From the NCBI GenBank assembly GCA_958452575.1, contig CAUDUM010000003.1, positions 62,001 to 126,000 on the forward strand: a DNA stretch of 64,000 nucleotides. Direction: 5' to 3'. Below, in pieces: positions 45,101 through 54,200 of this stretch. Origin of the DNA: an uncultured Eggerthellaceae bacterium. GTDB taxonomy: Bacteria; Actinomycetota; Coriobacteriia; Coriobacteriales; Eggerthellaceae. Position numbers and translations under genes: made by a program. Position 1 is the first letter of the stretch, and every line of letters starts with the position of its first letter. The notes beneath the pieces are model-generated. The model had not been told where the DNA came from, did not search any database, and saw only the letters and a program-made list of their open reading frames with translations.

Positions 45101-47009
45101 GGCCACCGGGCGCAAGGATCTCGACCTCATCCAGCTCAACAGCTTCGGCTGCGGCTTGGACGCGCTCACCACCGACCAGGTGCAGGAGATCCTCGAGCGC
45201 GCCGGCAAGGTGTACACCGTGCTCAAGATCGACGAGGTGTCCAATCTGGGCGCCGCGCGCATCCGCGTGCGCAGCCTCTTGGCCGCGTTGAAAGACCAGG
45301 CCGACGAAGAGGCCGAGGCGCAGGCCCAGGTGGCCGGCTGCCCCGTGGCGTCGCTCGACGTCGACAAGGTGGTCGCCGACATGGAGGCGCGCATCGAGGC
45401 GAGTGACGGCAGCGTCGAGGGACGCATCGCCGCCGAGCTAGCCGAGCAATCCGCCGCGACCCACGCCGCCGAGGACTCCGCTGCGGCAGCCGATGCGCGC
45501 GCCCAGGTGGCAGCCGAGCATGTGCCCAACGCGCCCGCGACGTTCACGCAGAAGGCGGCGCCCGAGGTGCAGGAGCGCTTCCGCCAGCGCGAGGGCGCAT
45601 CCACCGAGTTCCCGCGCGCGGTCTACACCGAGCAAATGAAGGCCGAAGGCTACACCATCCTGTGCCCGCAGATGGCGCCGATCCACTTTGACCTGCTCAT
45701 CGACATCTTCAAGCGCAACGGCTACAACTTGGAGCTTCTGCCGTCGGTGGACCACGGCGCGGTGGACGCGGGCCTCAAGTACGTCAACAACGACATCTGC
45801 TATCCGTCGATCCTGGTCACCGGCCAGATCATGGAGGCTGTCATGAGCGGCCGATACGACACCGACAAACTTGCCGTCATCATCACCCAGACCGGCGGCG
45901 GCTGCCGCGCCACCAACTACATCTCGTTGATCCGCAAGGCGCTGGCGGCGGTCGGCCTGCCGCACGTGCCGGTGATCGCGCTGTCGTTCAAAGACCTGGG
46001 CGAGGACAACCCCGGCTTCAAGATCACGCCGCAGATGCTGATGCAGGCCGTGTACGCGCTGCAGTACGGCGATCTGCTGATGATGACGCTGTACCGCACG
46101 CGCCCCTACGAGGTGGAGCCGGGCAGCGCCAACCGCCTGTTCGACCACTGGATGGAGGTGTGCAAGGGGCAGCTGCGCCGCGGCCTGAAGGGCGCGGAGT
46201 TCAAAAAGACCGTGCGCCAGATCATCGAGGATTTCGACACGTTGCCGCTTCAGGGCGAGGGCACCAAGCCGCGCGTGGGCGTGGTCGGCGAGATCCTGGT
46301 GAAGTTCCATCCCACGGCCAACAACCAGATCGTCGACGTGATCGAACGCGAAGGCTGCGAGGCGGTCGTGCCCGGCCTCATCGAGTTCTTCCTGTTCGGC
46401 ATCGCCGGCGGCATTTTCCAGCGCCAGCTGGGCAAGACCAAGAAGAGCGAGGTGGGCAGCAAGATCGCGCTCAAGGCCATCGCCAAGCTGCGCGAGCCGG
46501 TGCGCAAGGCGCTCGAGGCGTCCAACCGCTTCGAGCCTCCCACCGACATCTACGAGCTCGCCGAATACGCCAGCGAGATCCTGAGCCTGTGCAACTCGAT
46601 GGGCGAGGGCTGGCTGCTCACCGCCGAGATGGTCGAGCTCATCAAGACGGGCGCGCCCAACGTGGTGTGCACGCAGCCGTTCGCCTGCCTGCCCAACCAT
46701 GTGGTGGGCAAGGCGGTCATCAAGGAGCTGCGCCGCCGCTATCCCGAGAGCAACATCGTGGCGGTGGACTACGATCCCGGCGCGTCGGAGGTGAACCAGC
46801 TCAACCGCATCAAGCTGATGATCAGCGTGGCCAAGGCCAACCTGGCCGACAAGGAGCGCGAGGCGCGGGTGCTGCGTGCACGTGCCAACCACACCGAGGA
46901 TCCGGTACTCGGCGCCCATGCCAAGGCCGCTGCCGGCTGCGACTGCGGCTGCGCGGCGATCGAGGAGGACTTCCACACCGAAGACGAGGTGCGCACCGAG
47001 CGCGCATAG
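42180..47009 (+). CDS. Acyl-CoA dehydratase activase-related fusion protein (HgdC/BadF + DUF2229 + HgdB-like)
   Basis: A 1609-residue protein related to the ATP-driven activators of 2-hydroxyacyl-CoA dehydratases. Two ASKHA ATPase copies begin at about 18 (HIGIDVGSTTVKLAIL) and 335 (YLGIDAGSTTFKAALI), and each has the Cys motif for the bridging iron-sulfur cluster (GTCAGGTGAFIDQM, CSSGCGSFIESF). A DUF2229-like region follows (CKGCSNACLLTVNDFG at about 643), then an HgdB/BcrC-like region (ILCPQMAPIHFDLL at about 1159, GGGCRATNY at about 1238). The start was chosen for the ribosome site GAGGAAAGG 9 bases upstream. Which dehydratase it activates is unknown; no dehydratase subunits are adjacent. 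It might itself reduce double-bond substrates. Confidence 0.9.
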   Translation: MADEAVKATNEQGGQNLHIGIDVGSTTVKLAILDNAHNVRYSIYQRHHADVRATIVEVLEKAAEEFGDEVMTIAITGSGGLLLAQWLGIEFVQEVIASKTAVETFIPKTDVAIELGGEDAKIIYFDQGIEQRMNGTCAGGTGAFIDQMAALLDTDAGGLNELAKSHTTIYPIASRCGVFAKTDVQPLLNEGARKEDIAASIFQSVVTQTISGLACGRPIRGYVAFLGGPLQYLPELRKRFYETLELDDEHIIVPDNAHLFVASGCAIAGTESDNARPERLNDVVERLKGLGDIQGSEVVRLAPLFADEDEYAEFKRRHDTEVVRRGDLASYEGTAYLGIDAGSTTFKAALIAEDGALLWSHYASNKGDVLGCAKSALAAMYQALPVTDDGHPLVRIGHATVTGYGEALLLEALRVDSGEIETVAHLRGAQEMLPGVEFILDIGGQDMKCLRVKDGVIDHIMLNEACSSGCGSFIESFASGLNLDVAEFAQTAIRAKAPVDLGSRCTVFMNSRVKQAQKEGATVGDIAAGLAISVIKNALFKVIKIRDPHDVGERVIVQGGTFLNDAVLRAFEQLAGVDAVRPDIAGNMGAYGAALLARDRYHAALHRSALNAGDTGSIAPAVASTLLSLDQIEALAPTHRTVRCKGCSNACLLTVNDFGKDEKTGKHRRFITGNRCEKGESFGKGSEATDVPNLFEYKTHRLFDYEPLAPENAPRGSVGIPRALNMYENYPFWFTFFTQLGWRVVLSDPSTKKTYEAGIESMPSESVCYPAKLSHGHIMNLLDKHPDFIWFPCSKWERQEDEGAGNHFNCPIVASYAEALRLNIDELRTSDVQFLNPWLPYDRKDLLKKRLYEDLVKAHPDLMGKGVPAPTRAEVDAAVEAAWAEDEAFKRDMRTKGEQTLAWMEQTGTHGIVLAGRPYHNDPEINHAIPELLTSFGLAVLTEDSIAHLGTLERPIRLVDQWMYHTRLYAAAKVATGRKDLDLIQLNSFGCGLDALTTDQVQEILERAGKVYTVLKIDEVSNLGAARIRVRSLLAALKDQADEEAEAQAQVAGCPVASLDVDKVVADMEARIEASDGSVEGRIAAELAEQSAATHAAEDSAAAADARAQVAAEHVPNAPATFTQKAAPEVQERFRQREGASTEFPRAVYTEQMKAEGYTILCPQMAPIHFDLLIDIFKRNGYNLELLPSVDHGAVDAGLKYVNNDICYPSILVTGQIMEAVMSGRYDTDKLAVIITQTGGGCRATNYISLIRKALAAVGLPHVPVIALSFKDLGEDNPGFKITPQMLMQAVYALQYGDLLMMTLYRTRPYEVEPGSANRLFDHWMEVCKGQLRRGLKGAEFKKTVRQIIEDFDTLPLQGEGTKPRVGVVGEILVKFHPTANNQIVDVIEREGCEAVVPGLIEFFLFGIAGGIFQRQLGKTKKSEVGSKIALKAIAKLREPVRKALEASNRFEPPTDIYELAEYASEILSLCNSMGEGWLLTAEMVELIKTGAPNVVCTQPFACLPNHVVGKAVIKELRRRYPESNIVAVDYDPGASEVNQLNRIKLMISVAKANLADKEREARVLRARANHTEDPVLGAHAKAAAGCDCGCAAIEEDFHTEDEVRTERA

Positions 47010-47031
47010 GCGCAAGCAGGCGCTTTTGAAG

Positions 47032-47064
47032 GCCGCCCCTCGCGCCTCGCGTGCGAGGGGCGGC
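47032..47064 (+). terminator. Terminator of the activase fusion gene
   Basis: GCCGCCCCTCGC (47032-47043) pairs with GCGAGGGGCGGC (47053-47064), a perfect 12-bp stem, then TCTGTTT. Confidence 0.85.
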
Positions 47065-47266
47065 TCTGTTTGCAGTCTTTTGCGAGTGCTGCGTCCCTCT
47101 TGTGCGATAGAATCACGTGAAGCGGTGTTTTCCGGGCTGGCAGCCAAGGCGCTTATCCGAAGGTCGATGCAAAACGCCAGATGAGCGATGTGCGGTGCCA
47201 GATCTGCTGAGTTTCGTTGGTCATGCGCTTTGCGTGGTCGGAGGCGGTTCGAGAAGGGTTCGGGCT

Positions 47267-50200
47267 ATGGTGAAACGGGTTTTGGCGTTCGCGTTCTCGA
47301 TCATCTTGGCGGCGGGGGTGCTGCCGCTGCCGGCTTTTGCGGATGAAGCGCCCGATGAGGGGATTGCAGCCGAGGCGGCACAGTGGGAGCCCGACGCCTA
47401 TGTGGAGCACGAGGCGATCGCGTACGTGGTGGATGGCGGCGCGCAGGCGAGGGCGTTCTCGCTGAGCGGCGATCTTCTCGATGGCGCCGAGACGCTGGTG
47501 ACGGTGGACGCCGAGGCGGCCGCGGAGACGCTGGGCGACGATGCGGAGGCTGGCAGCGAGGCGGAGCCGGCGGCGCGTGCCCGCACGTTGGCGCTTGGCA
47601 GCGCCTCCGACGAACCTGCCGGACGCTTGGTGCTGGTGCGCGACGAATCCAAGACCACCGAAGAGCTCATCGCGGAGCTGGAAGCCGACGGGCGCGTGCT
47701 GTTCGCCGAACCCAACGGCTACGTGGAATCCTTCGACGAAGAGTCGGAAGGCTTTTCCGGTATCGGAGAGGGTGTCTCGTCAGCCGGGCTTGCCACCGGG
47801 GATGGTGCGGGGGCGCCCGAGGGCGAGACGTCCAACGATGCGGCGTTGTCGCAAGCGGGAGAGACCGGGGGCTCCTCCGACGATCCTTCCGAGTCGGAAG
47901 ATCCTGCGGCAGGGTTCGAGCCGGCGACGTTCGGCTCCGACGAGGAAGAGCTTGCCGCCGACATGACGGAATTCCAGTGGGGGATGTCCAACGACGGAGC
48001 GATGGGCGGCGTCTCCGCCGATGAAGCGGTCGATATCGACTACGATGCTTGGAACAACGCCGTTGCGGCGGGCGGCCTCGATGACGTGGTTGTGGCCGTC
48101 ATCGATTCCGGCGTCGACGAAACCAACCCCGATCTTGCCGGCGTTCTGTGGGACGAAGGCGAAGAATATCCCGAGCTCACCGTTCTCGGCGGCGATGCGC
48201 ATGGCTTCTCGACGGTTCCCGACACTACGTCAACAAGCCCGATCTCTGCAGAGCAATCGCACGGCACGCATGTTGCCGGAATCATTGCGGCAGAATGGAA
48301 CAATGAGGGCACCTCGGGAGTGGCTCCCAACGCCAAGATCATGTCGGTGCGCAGCGAGGTGGATGCCGCCTCCGATATGCTGCGCTGCATCAACTACGTG
48401 ACCGAAGCGGCGAAGGCGGGCGTTAACGTGCGCGTGGCGAACTGCTCGTGGGGCATGGGATCCAACGCCTCGCGCGCGTTCGATGTGGCGTTTACCCAGA
48501 TGGGCAAAGCAGGCGTGATGGCGGTATTCGCCTCTGGCAATTCCGACAGCGATATGGATGCCACGTTGAACACGATCTCGACGTTGCGCGACAACCCGTA
48601 TGTTGTGGTTACGGACTCTATCGACGCATCGGGCGAGCTGTCGATGTTCAGCTGCTACGGCCAGGCGACGACCGACGTCGTGGCGCCCGGCTCCACCATC
48701 TTGTCGACCTGGCCGACGTCGGATCCGCAATATTTGGGCGAAGAGGACGATGCCGCCGCGCTCTACGAGAGCTTCGATGGCGAGACACGCGTTGCCGATG
48801 GCGTCTTAGACGAGGGCAGTCCGGTTGCTGGCGGCAATGCCGTGCTTTCGTTCCGGTACCCGAGCGGGGAGAGCGCTTCTGTTGTGCCAGACGAAAAGCG
48901 CTTCGACGGCGATGCGTCTTTGGAGCTGTCCTACAATGCTGAAGAGGCGATTTCACTGGGTGCGGGCGGCCTTATGGCAGTGAGGAGCAACGAGCTGGAT
49001 CTGTCTGATCTTCCCGAAAAGCCTCGCTATCTCAGCATTCGCATGACCAGCGAATGCGCGAATGGCGGTTCGGGCTATCCTCAGGTGATGGTAAGCGTGA
49101 ATACGACGGACGGCTCTCAAAGCGCTCCGCTGTCTGTTGTTTCTGAATTCGGGATAGGCGGTGACTCTTGGACGGGGTACTTCGTCGAGCTGCCCGAGAA
49201 CACCGATTTCGAGAATTTCGGCATAACCATTTCGTATCTCAACCTTCAGATAAGTGTTTTGGGCGGCCAGCGTCAAGCGCAGGTTGCAGACGGCACGATC
49301 TACATCGACAGCATCGGCTTGGGCAGCGATCTTGTTCCCTACAAGTACAGCCAGGGAACCTCGATGGCGGCGCCGTCAGTGACGGGCGCTGCGGCGGTGA
49401 TTGCGGGGGCGCATCCGGAAAGCTCCGCAGCGCAGCTGGCGGCGTACCTGAAGGGCGCCGCTGCGGGCGATGCCTACGAGGAGTCCTGTTCGACGGGCGG
49501 CTACGCCACGGTCGACGGTGCTGCGAACCCGTCTCCGGTGCCCGTTGAGGCGGAGGTCGCCGAGGACGGTGCAACTGTCACGGTGCGCGGCTATTTCGTG
49601 CCTGACGATGTCCAGGCGAGCATCGGCGGGACATCGTGCGCGGTGGTGTCGCGTGACGACAACGTGGGCGGTCCGGGCGACAGCGAGCTGACCGAGCTCA
49701 CGGTGCAGGCTCCCGCCGGCTTCACCGGCGGCGAGGCATGGGTCGAGCTTGCGGGCGGCAATGGAAGCGGCCGGATGCTGGTTCAGTTTGAGACGATCGA
49801 GCAGGAGGATCCGACCGAGCCTCAAGCCACTTATTACGACGAAATGAATCTTCCCGTGCCAGACGAGCTGGACGACTGGGGAGGGTGGCAGCTCATCGGC
49901 TTTGCCGGCGATGTGTATGCGCTTCCCCAGGAAAACGAGATGAACTACACCGCCGAGCACGGCTTCATGATGAAGTACGACCCGCAGCTGCAGGAGTGGA
50001 GCCGCGTGGCAGTTCCCTCCTCCGAGCAGTTGGCCGCCGCAGGTGTGCGCAATGTTACGAGCATGGCGGGCACCACCTACCAGGGCTCGCTGATCGTGCA
50101 GATCACCAGCAACGCGCACGGGGAAGGCGGCGAATTCTACACGGAGGGCAGTTTCTGGCGCTACACCGTCGATGGGGCGTGGGAGCATATTCCCGTGCCG

Positions 50201-51046
50201 TCCCTCGACGGTGAGACGCTTTCGCTGTCCGCCTTGGGAAGCGATGGCGACAGCCTCTATGTGTTCGGCGGCAGGGGGTCTTACGGCTACTCGGGCGAGA
50301 GCGGAGGCGCGGGCGGCGAGGTGAAGACGATTTTCCGCGTCGACTTGGAGACGGGGTCCGCCGAAGAAGTGGGCGAAATGGTGCGCGAGCGCCACAACGC
50401 GCACGTCGCCTATCGCGATGGCGTCTTTTTGGTGGGCGGCGGCCAGAACTCCTCCGCGCAGGAAGCCAGCAGCATGGGCGTCGAGCGCTTGCGCGTGCTC
50501 AGCGAGGCTGAGACGCTGCCCTCGCCAACGGGCGAGATGACGGAGTACCCCGCCGGTTCGCTTGTGAACGGCGCCGTGCGCATGTCGTCTTTGGTTACCG
50601 AAACAGGCGAGCTGGCGTTCTCGCCGGCAGCGGTTGCCGACGGCTTCATGATCGCGGGTGCTCGCTGCGACGAGGATAAGGGGGTCGCCGACACCTACAC
50701 GGTGTCCGTCGAAGACGGCGCGTTGCCGCAGACGTACGGCAAGCTCGCTTCCGATCAGCGTCTTTTGGCTCCTGCGGCGCTTGCCTACGATGGGAAGCTC
50801 TACGTTCTGGCGGCAACCACGTCGGCTCCGTACCGCGTGTTCAGCGCGACGGCGGTCGAGACGGTCGCGCAGCCGGGCGACTATGCGGGGCCCCGGGATG
50901 ACGACGGCGATCAGGGCGGAACCTTGGAATCGCTCGCCTCCACGGGCGATCCGCTGGGGTCGCTGGCTGTCGGAGCCGCCCTTGCCGCCGCTGCGGCGGG
51001 CGGTGTCTGCTTCATCCGTTCTCGCGTATCGAGGGGGCGCGCCTGA
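47267..51046 (+). CDS. Secreted subtilase (S8) with Kelch-like region and LAxTGD anchor, copy 1
   Basis: A 1259-residue surface protease. A signal peptide ends near AFADEAP (about 25), followed by a prodomain-like stretch. The catalytic triad is D280 (VAVIDSGVD), H332 (HGTHVAG) and S699 (GTSMAAP). The His-Ser distance of 367 residues is over 200 longer than in subtilisin; an inserted domain (LYESFDGETRVAD onward) sits between them. Region about 860-1200 has repeated LYVFGG-type strands and looks like a Kelch-type propeller. LASTGD at about 1223 is followed by a hydrophobic helix and Arg-rich tail, a cell-wall sorting pattern. It forms a tandem pair with the next gene. Confidence 0.9.
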   Translation: MVKRVLAFAFSIILAAGVLPLPAFADEAPDEGIAAEAAQWEPDAYVEHEAIAYVVDGGAQARAFSLSGDLLDGAETLVTVDAEAAAETLGDDAEAGSEAEPAARARTLALGSASDEPAGRLVLVRDESKTTEELIAELEADGRVLFAEPNGYVESFDEESEGFSGIGEGVSSAGLATGDGAGAPEGETSNDAALSQAGETGGSSDDPSESEDPAAGFEPATFGSDEEELAADMTEFQWGMSNDGAMGGVSADEAVDIDYDAWNNAVAAGGLDDVVVAVIDSGVDETNPDLAGVLWDEGEEYPELTVLGGDAHGFSTVPDTTSTSPISAEQSHGTHVAGIIAAEWNNEGTSGVAPNAKIMSVRSEVDAASDMLRCINYVTEAAKAGVNVRVANCSWGMGSNASRAFDVAFTQMGKAGVMAVFASGNSDSDMDATLNTISTLRDNPYVVVTDSIDASGELSMFSCYGQATTDVVAPGSTILSTWPTSDPQYLGEEDDAAALYESFDGETRVADGVLDEGSPVAGGNAVLSFRYPSGESASVVPDEKRFDGDASLELSYNAEEAISLGAGGLMAVRSNELDLSDLPEKPRYLSIRMTSECANGGSGYPQVMVSVNTTDGSQSAPLSVVSEFGIGGDSWTGYFVELPENTDFENFGITISYLNLQISVLGGQRQAQVADGTIYIDSIGLGSDLVPYKYSQGTSMAAPSVTGAAAVIAGAHPESSAAQLAAYLKGAAAGDAYEESCSTGGYATVDGAANPSPVPVEAEVAEDGATVTVRGYFVPDDVQASIGGTSCAVVSRDDNVGGPGDSELTELTVQAPAGFTGGEAWVELAGGNGSGRMLVQFETIEQEDPTEPQATYYDEMNLPVPDELDDWGGWQLIGFAGDVYALPQENEMNYTAEHGFMMKYDPQLQEWSRVAVPSSEQLAAAGVRNVTSMAGTTYQGSLIVQITSNAHGEGGEFYTEGSFWRYTVDGAWEHIPVPSLDGETLSLSALGSDGDSLYVFGGRGSYGYSGESGGAGGEVKTIFRVDLETGSAEEVGEMVRERHNAHVAYRDGVFLVGGGQNSSAQEASSMGVERLRVLSEAETLPSPTGEMTEYPAGSLVNGAVRMSSLVTETGELAFSPAAVADGFMIAGARCDEDKGVADTYTVSVEDGALPQTYGKLASDQRLLAPAALAYDGKLYVLAATTSAPYRVFSATAVETVAQPGDYAGPRDDDGDQGGTLESLASTGDPLGSLAVGAALAAAAAGGVCFIRSRVSRGRA

Positions 51047-51230
51047 TGGCGCGCTGTGCGCTCTGCCTTAGTCGTCGTTCGCGCAGAAAGCGATGCCGTT
51101 TGAGGATGGATTTGCGTGTCCGTCCCGTGTGGAGCGGGCGCCTTTCCGTGTGGGGCGGATAGAATGGACCTGTATGCGCGCGGCGCCAATCGCCTTGCGT
51201 GGGATTGCTCGTTTTGCTCGGAGGTCTGCC

Positions 51231-54200
51231 ATGTTGCGCAAACTCGTTTCCGTCCTGTCGGCTGCCGCGCTGGCGTGCGGCTTGATGCCCGTGGCGGCAG
51301 GGGCCGAAGAACCGACGGAGGACGCGCCGTCGCTTCAGCTTGAAGCCGGCACCTATGTGGAGCACGAGGCCATTGCCTACGTGGTCGACGGCGCAGCAAA
51401 CGGCATCATGCCCTTCTCGCTGGGCGGCGACATCCTGTCGGGCGCCCAGGACTTGATGACGATCGATGCGGGCGCCGCCGAAGAAGCTCTGGGCGTCGAT
51501 GCGGATGGGGCGGACGCGGACGAGGCCGCTGCCGTTTCCGCTCTGTCGCGAACGCGCTCCAATGCAGCCGCCGATGCCGCGGAAACGGGCCGTCTGGTTT
51601 TGGTGCGCGACGACTCGAAGACCGTCGAAGAGCTTGTCGCCGCGTTGGAAGACGATCCGCGCGTGGTGTTCGCGGAGCCGAATTACCTGGCGGAAAGCGA
51701 AGATGAGGGCGACGATGCCGCTGCGGCAACCCAAGTGCCGACGGACTCAGCAGGAACGTCGACAGATCTTGCCGACACGGACGGAACGGGCGATGGGGGC
51801 GCCGAGGGCGGCTCCGCCGACGCGGACGCCGGCAGCGGAGATGCCGACGCCTCCGCCCGGAACGGCGACGGCGGCTCCGATGATGGAGTGTCCGGCACAG
51901 ATCCCCAAACCGGCAGCGGCATGGATGCCGGCAGCGGCTCCGATGCCAATGCGGCATTCGGCCAGGATCCGAGCGCTTCCGTCGAAGATCTCACCTCGCT
52001 GCAGTGGGGTTTCAGCAACGACGGCTCGATGGACGGCATCTCGTCCGACGAAGCGGTCGATATGGGCTACGACGATTGGAATGACGCCGAGGCTGCGGAA
52101 GTGGCGAGCCTCGAAGACGTTGTGGTGGCCGTCATCGACTCGGGGGTGGACACCTCCAACCCCGACTTGGCATCGGTGATGTGGGACGACGGCGATACTA
52201 TCGACGCGCTCTTCGCGCTTGGCGGCGACGAGCACGGCTTGTCCACCGCGTCCGGCGCCACTTCCACCACCGGCTTGGTCAACTACCACGGCACCCATGT
52301 GGCGGGCATCATCGCCGCAGATTGGGATAATCAGGGCATTTCCGGAATGGCGCCCAACGTGCAGATCATGTCGCTGCGCCATTCCGACACGCTGTCGAGC
52401 CTGCTTGCGTGCCTCAACTATGCGAAGGTCGCCTGCGACGAGGGCGTGAACGTGCGCGTGGCCAACAACTCGTGGGGGCTGGGGCAGTGCGCGAGCCGTT
52501 CCATCGACCTCGCCGTCACCGCGTTGGGCGAACGGGGCGTGGCAAGCGTGTTCGGCTCCGGCAACTCTACTGCCGACAACGACGCCGCCTCCTCGCTTTC
52601 CACCACGTTGGCCGACAACCCCTACGTCGTGGTGGTGGATGCGATCGAGCCGAGCGGCGAAGTGGCGAGCTACTCGCAGTACGGCCAGACGACCACCGAT
52701 GTGATGGCGCCCGGCTCGGTGATCCTGTCCACGTGGTCAACCGGGGAGAGCAACGGGCAGGGCTCGGCCGAAGGCCAGAAATACTTGGGCGAAGCCGATA
52801 GCGACCCCGTGCTGTACGAGAGCTTCGACGGGGAAAGCGCCTTCGATGACGCTGTCGCCTTGGAGGACGGAACGAAGCCCGTGCAGGGCGAGCGGGCATT
52901 GAGCTTCTTCGCCTATGGGCGTTCCGGTGTGGGCGAGCCTGTCGGCGAGGCGAAAGAAGGCACTTCCTTCGTGGGCGCCGCCGCCTATGCGATCCCCTAC
53001 GACCCCGCGCAGGGGTCCGGCTCCCTCTATCAGACCGTGGTCACGAATGTCGCCGATCTGTCGCAGGTGGCGGACAAGCCCCGTTATCTGAGCATGCGCT
53101 ATTCGTTCAGGGATGCCGAAGGGCTGCAGGGTGGCCAGCTGCCCTATGGCCAGGTGGCGATCGCGGTGAAGCTGAAGCAGGACTCCGGCTACACGTGGGC
53201 TCAGCTGGCTGCCCAAGGGGCCTCTGGCGTTGTGGACTGGCAGGGGTCGTACTATGACTTGGGCGGAACCGCCATCGCAGTGGACGGCAACGGCCAGCAG
53301 GCGCAGATTCAGCTTACCGCCGATATGATCGACTGGGAGCATTTCCAGCTTCAGATCACCTTCATGGTGGTTCCCGTGTCCACGACGGGCGGCGTGCAGA
53401 CGTCGGAGCAGACTCCCGTTCCGTGCACCATCCTGCTCGACAGCATCGGGCTGGGCAGCGACGTGGTGCCGTACCAGTACGAGCAGGGCACGTCGATGGC
53501 CACGCCGGCCGTGACGGGCGCGGCGGCCATCATCGCGGGCGAGGGCCTGGCGGATGTCGAGGGCGATGCGGCGAAGTCGGCCGAGAAGCTGGCGGCGCTG
53601 GTTCGCGGCGCGGCTCAGCCCGACGAGCGCTACGAGGGCCTGTGCTCCACGGGCGGCTACGCCACGGTCGACGGTGCGGATAACCCCGGTCCTGCCATCA
53701 CCAAGGTGGTGGATGAGGGCGAAACCATCGAGGTGCAGGGCTATTTCATGTCCAAGAACGCCCAGGTGCAGCTTGACGGCATGTCGGCCCAAGTGACGTC
53801 TTGGGTCGATCTTGGCGATGGGAAGGCGGAGCTCACCGTGGCCAAGCCCGACGCGTTCGCGGGAGGCCAGGTGACGGTGCTCGTCACCGAGGACGGTAAG
53901 CAATCCAACCAGCGTGCCGCCCTTGGTCAATCGACCAGCGCGACGTACTACGACCAGACGAGCCTGCCCGTGCCCGCCGAGCTGTCGGAATGGGGCGCAT
54001 GGCAGCTTGTGGGCTTCAACGGTGACCTGTACTGCCTGCCGCGCACCACGATGGTGGAAAGCAACGAAGACGGATTCGAGTTCATGCTGCGCTACGACCC
54101 CGCCACGCAGGAGTGGGCGCACGTGGAGCTTCCGAGCGCGGATACCCTCGTCCAGGCGGGGCTTGCCTCCGCGTCGGTGGTGGACGTCACGGCGACCACG

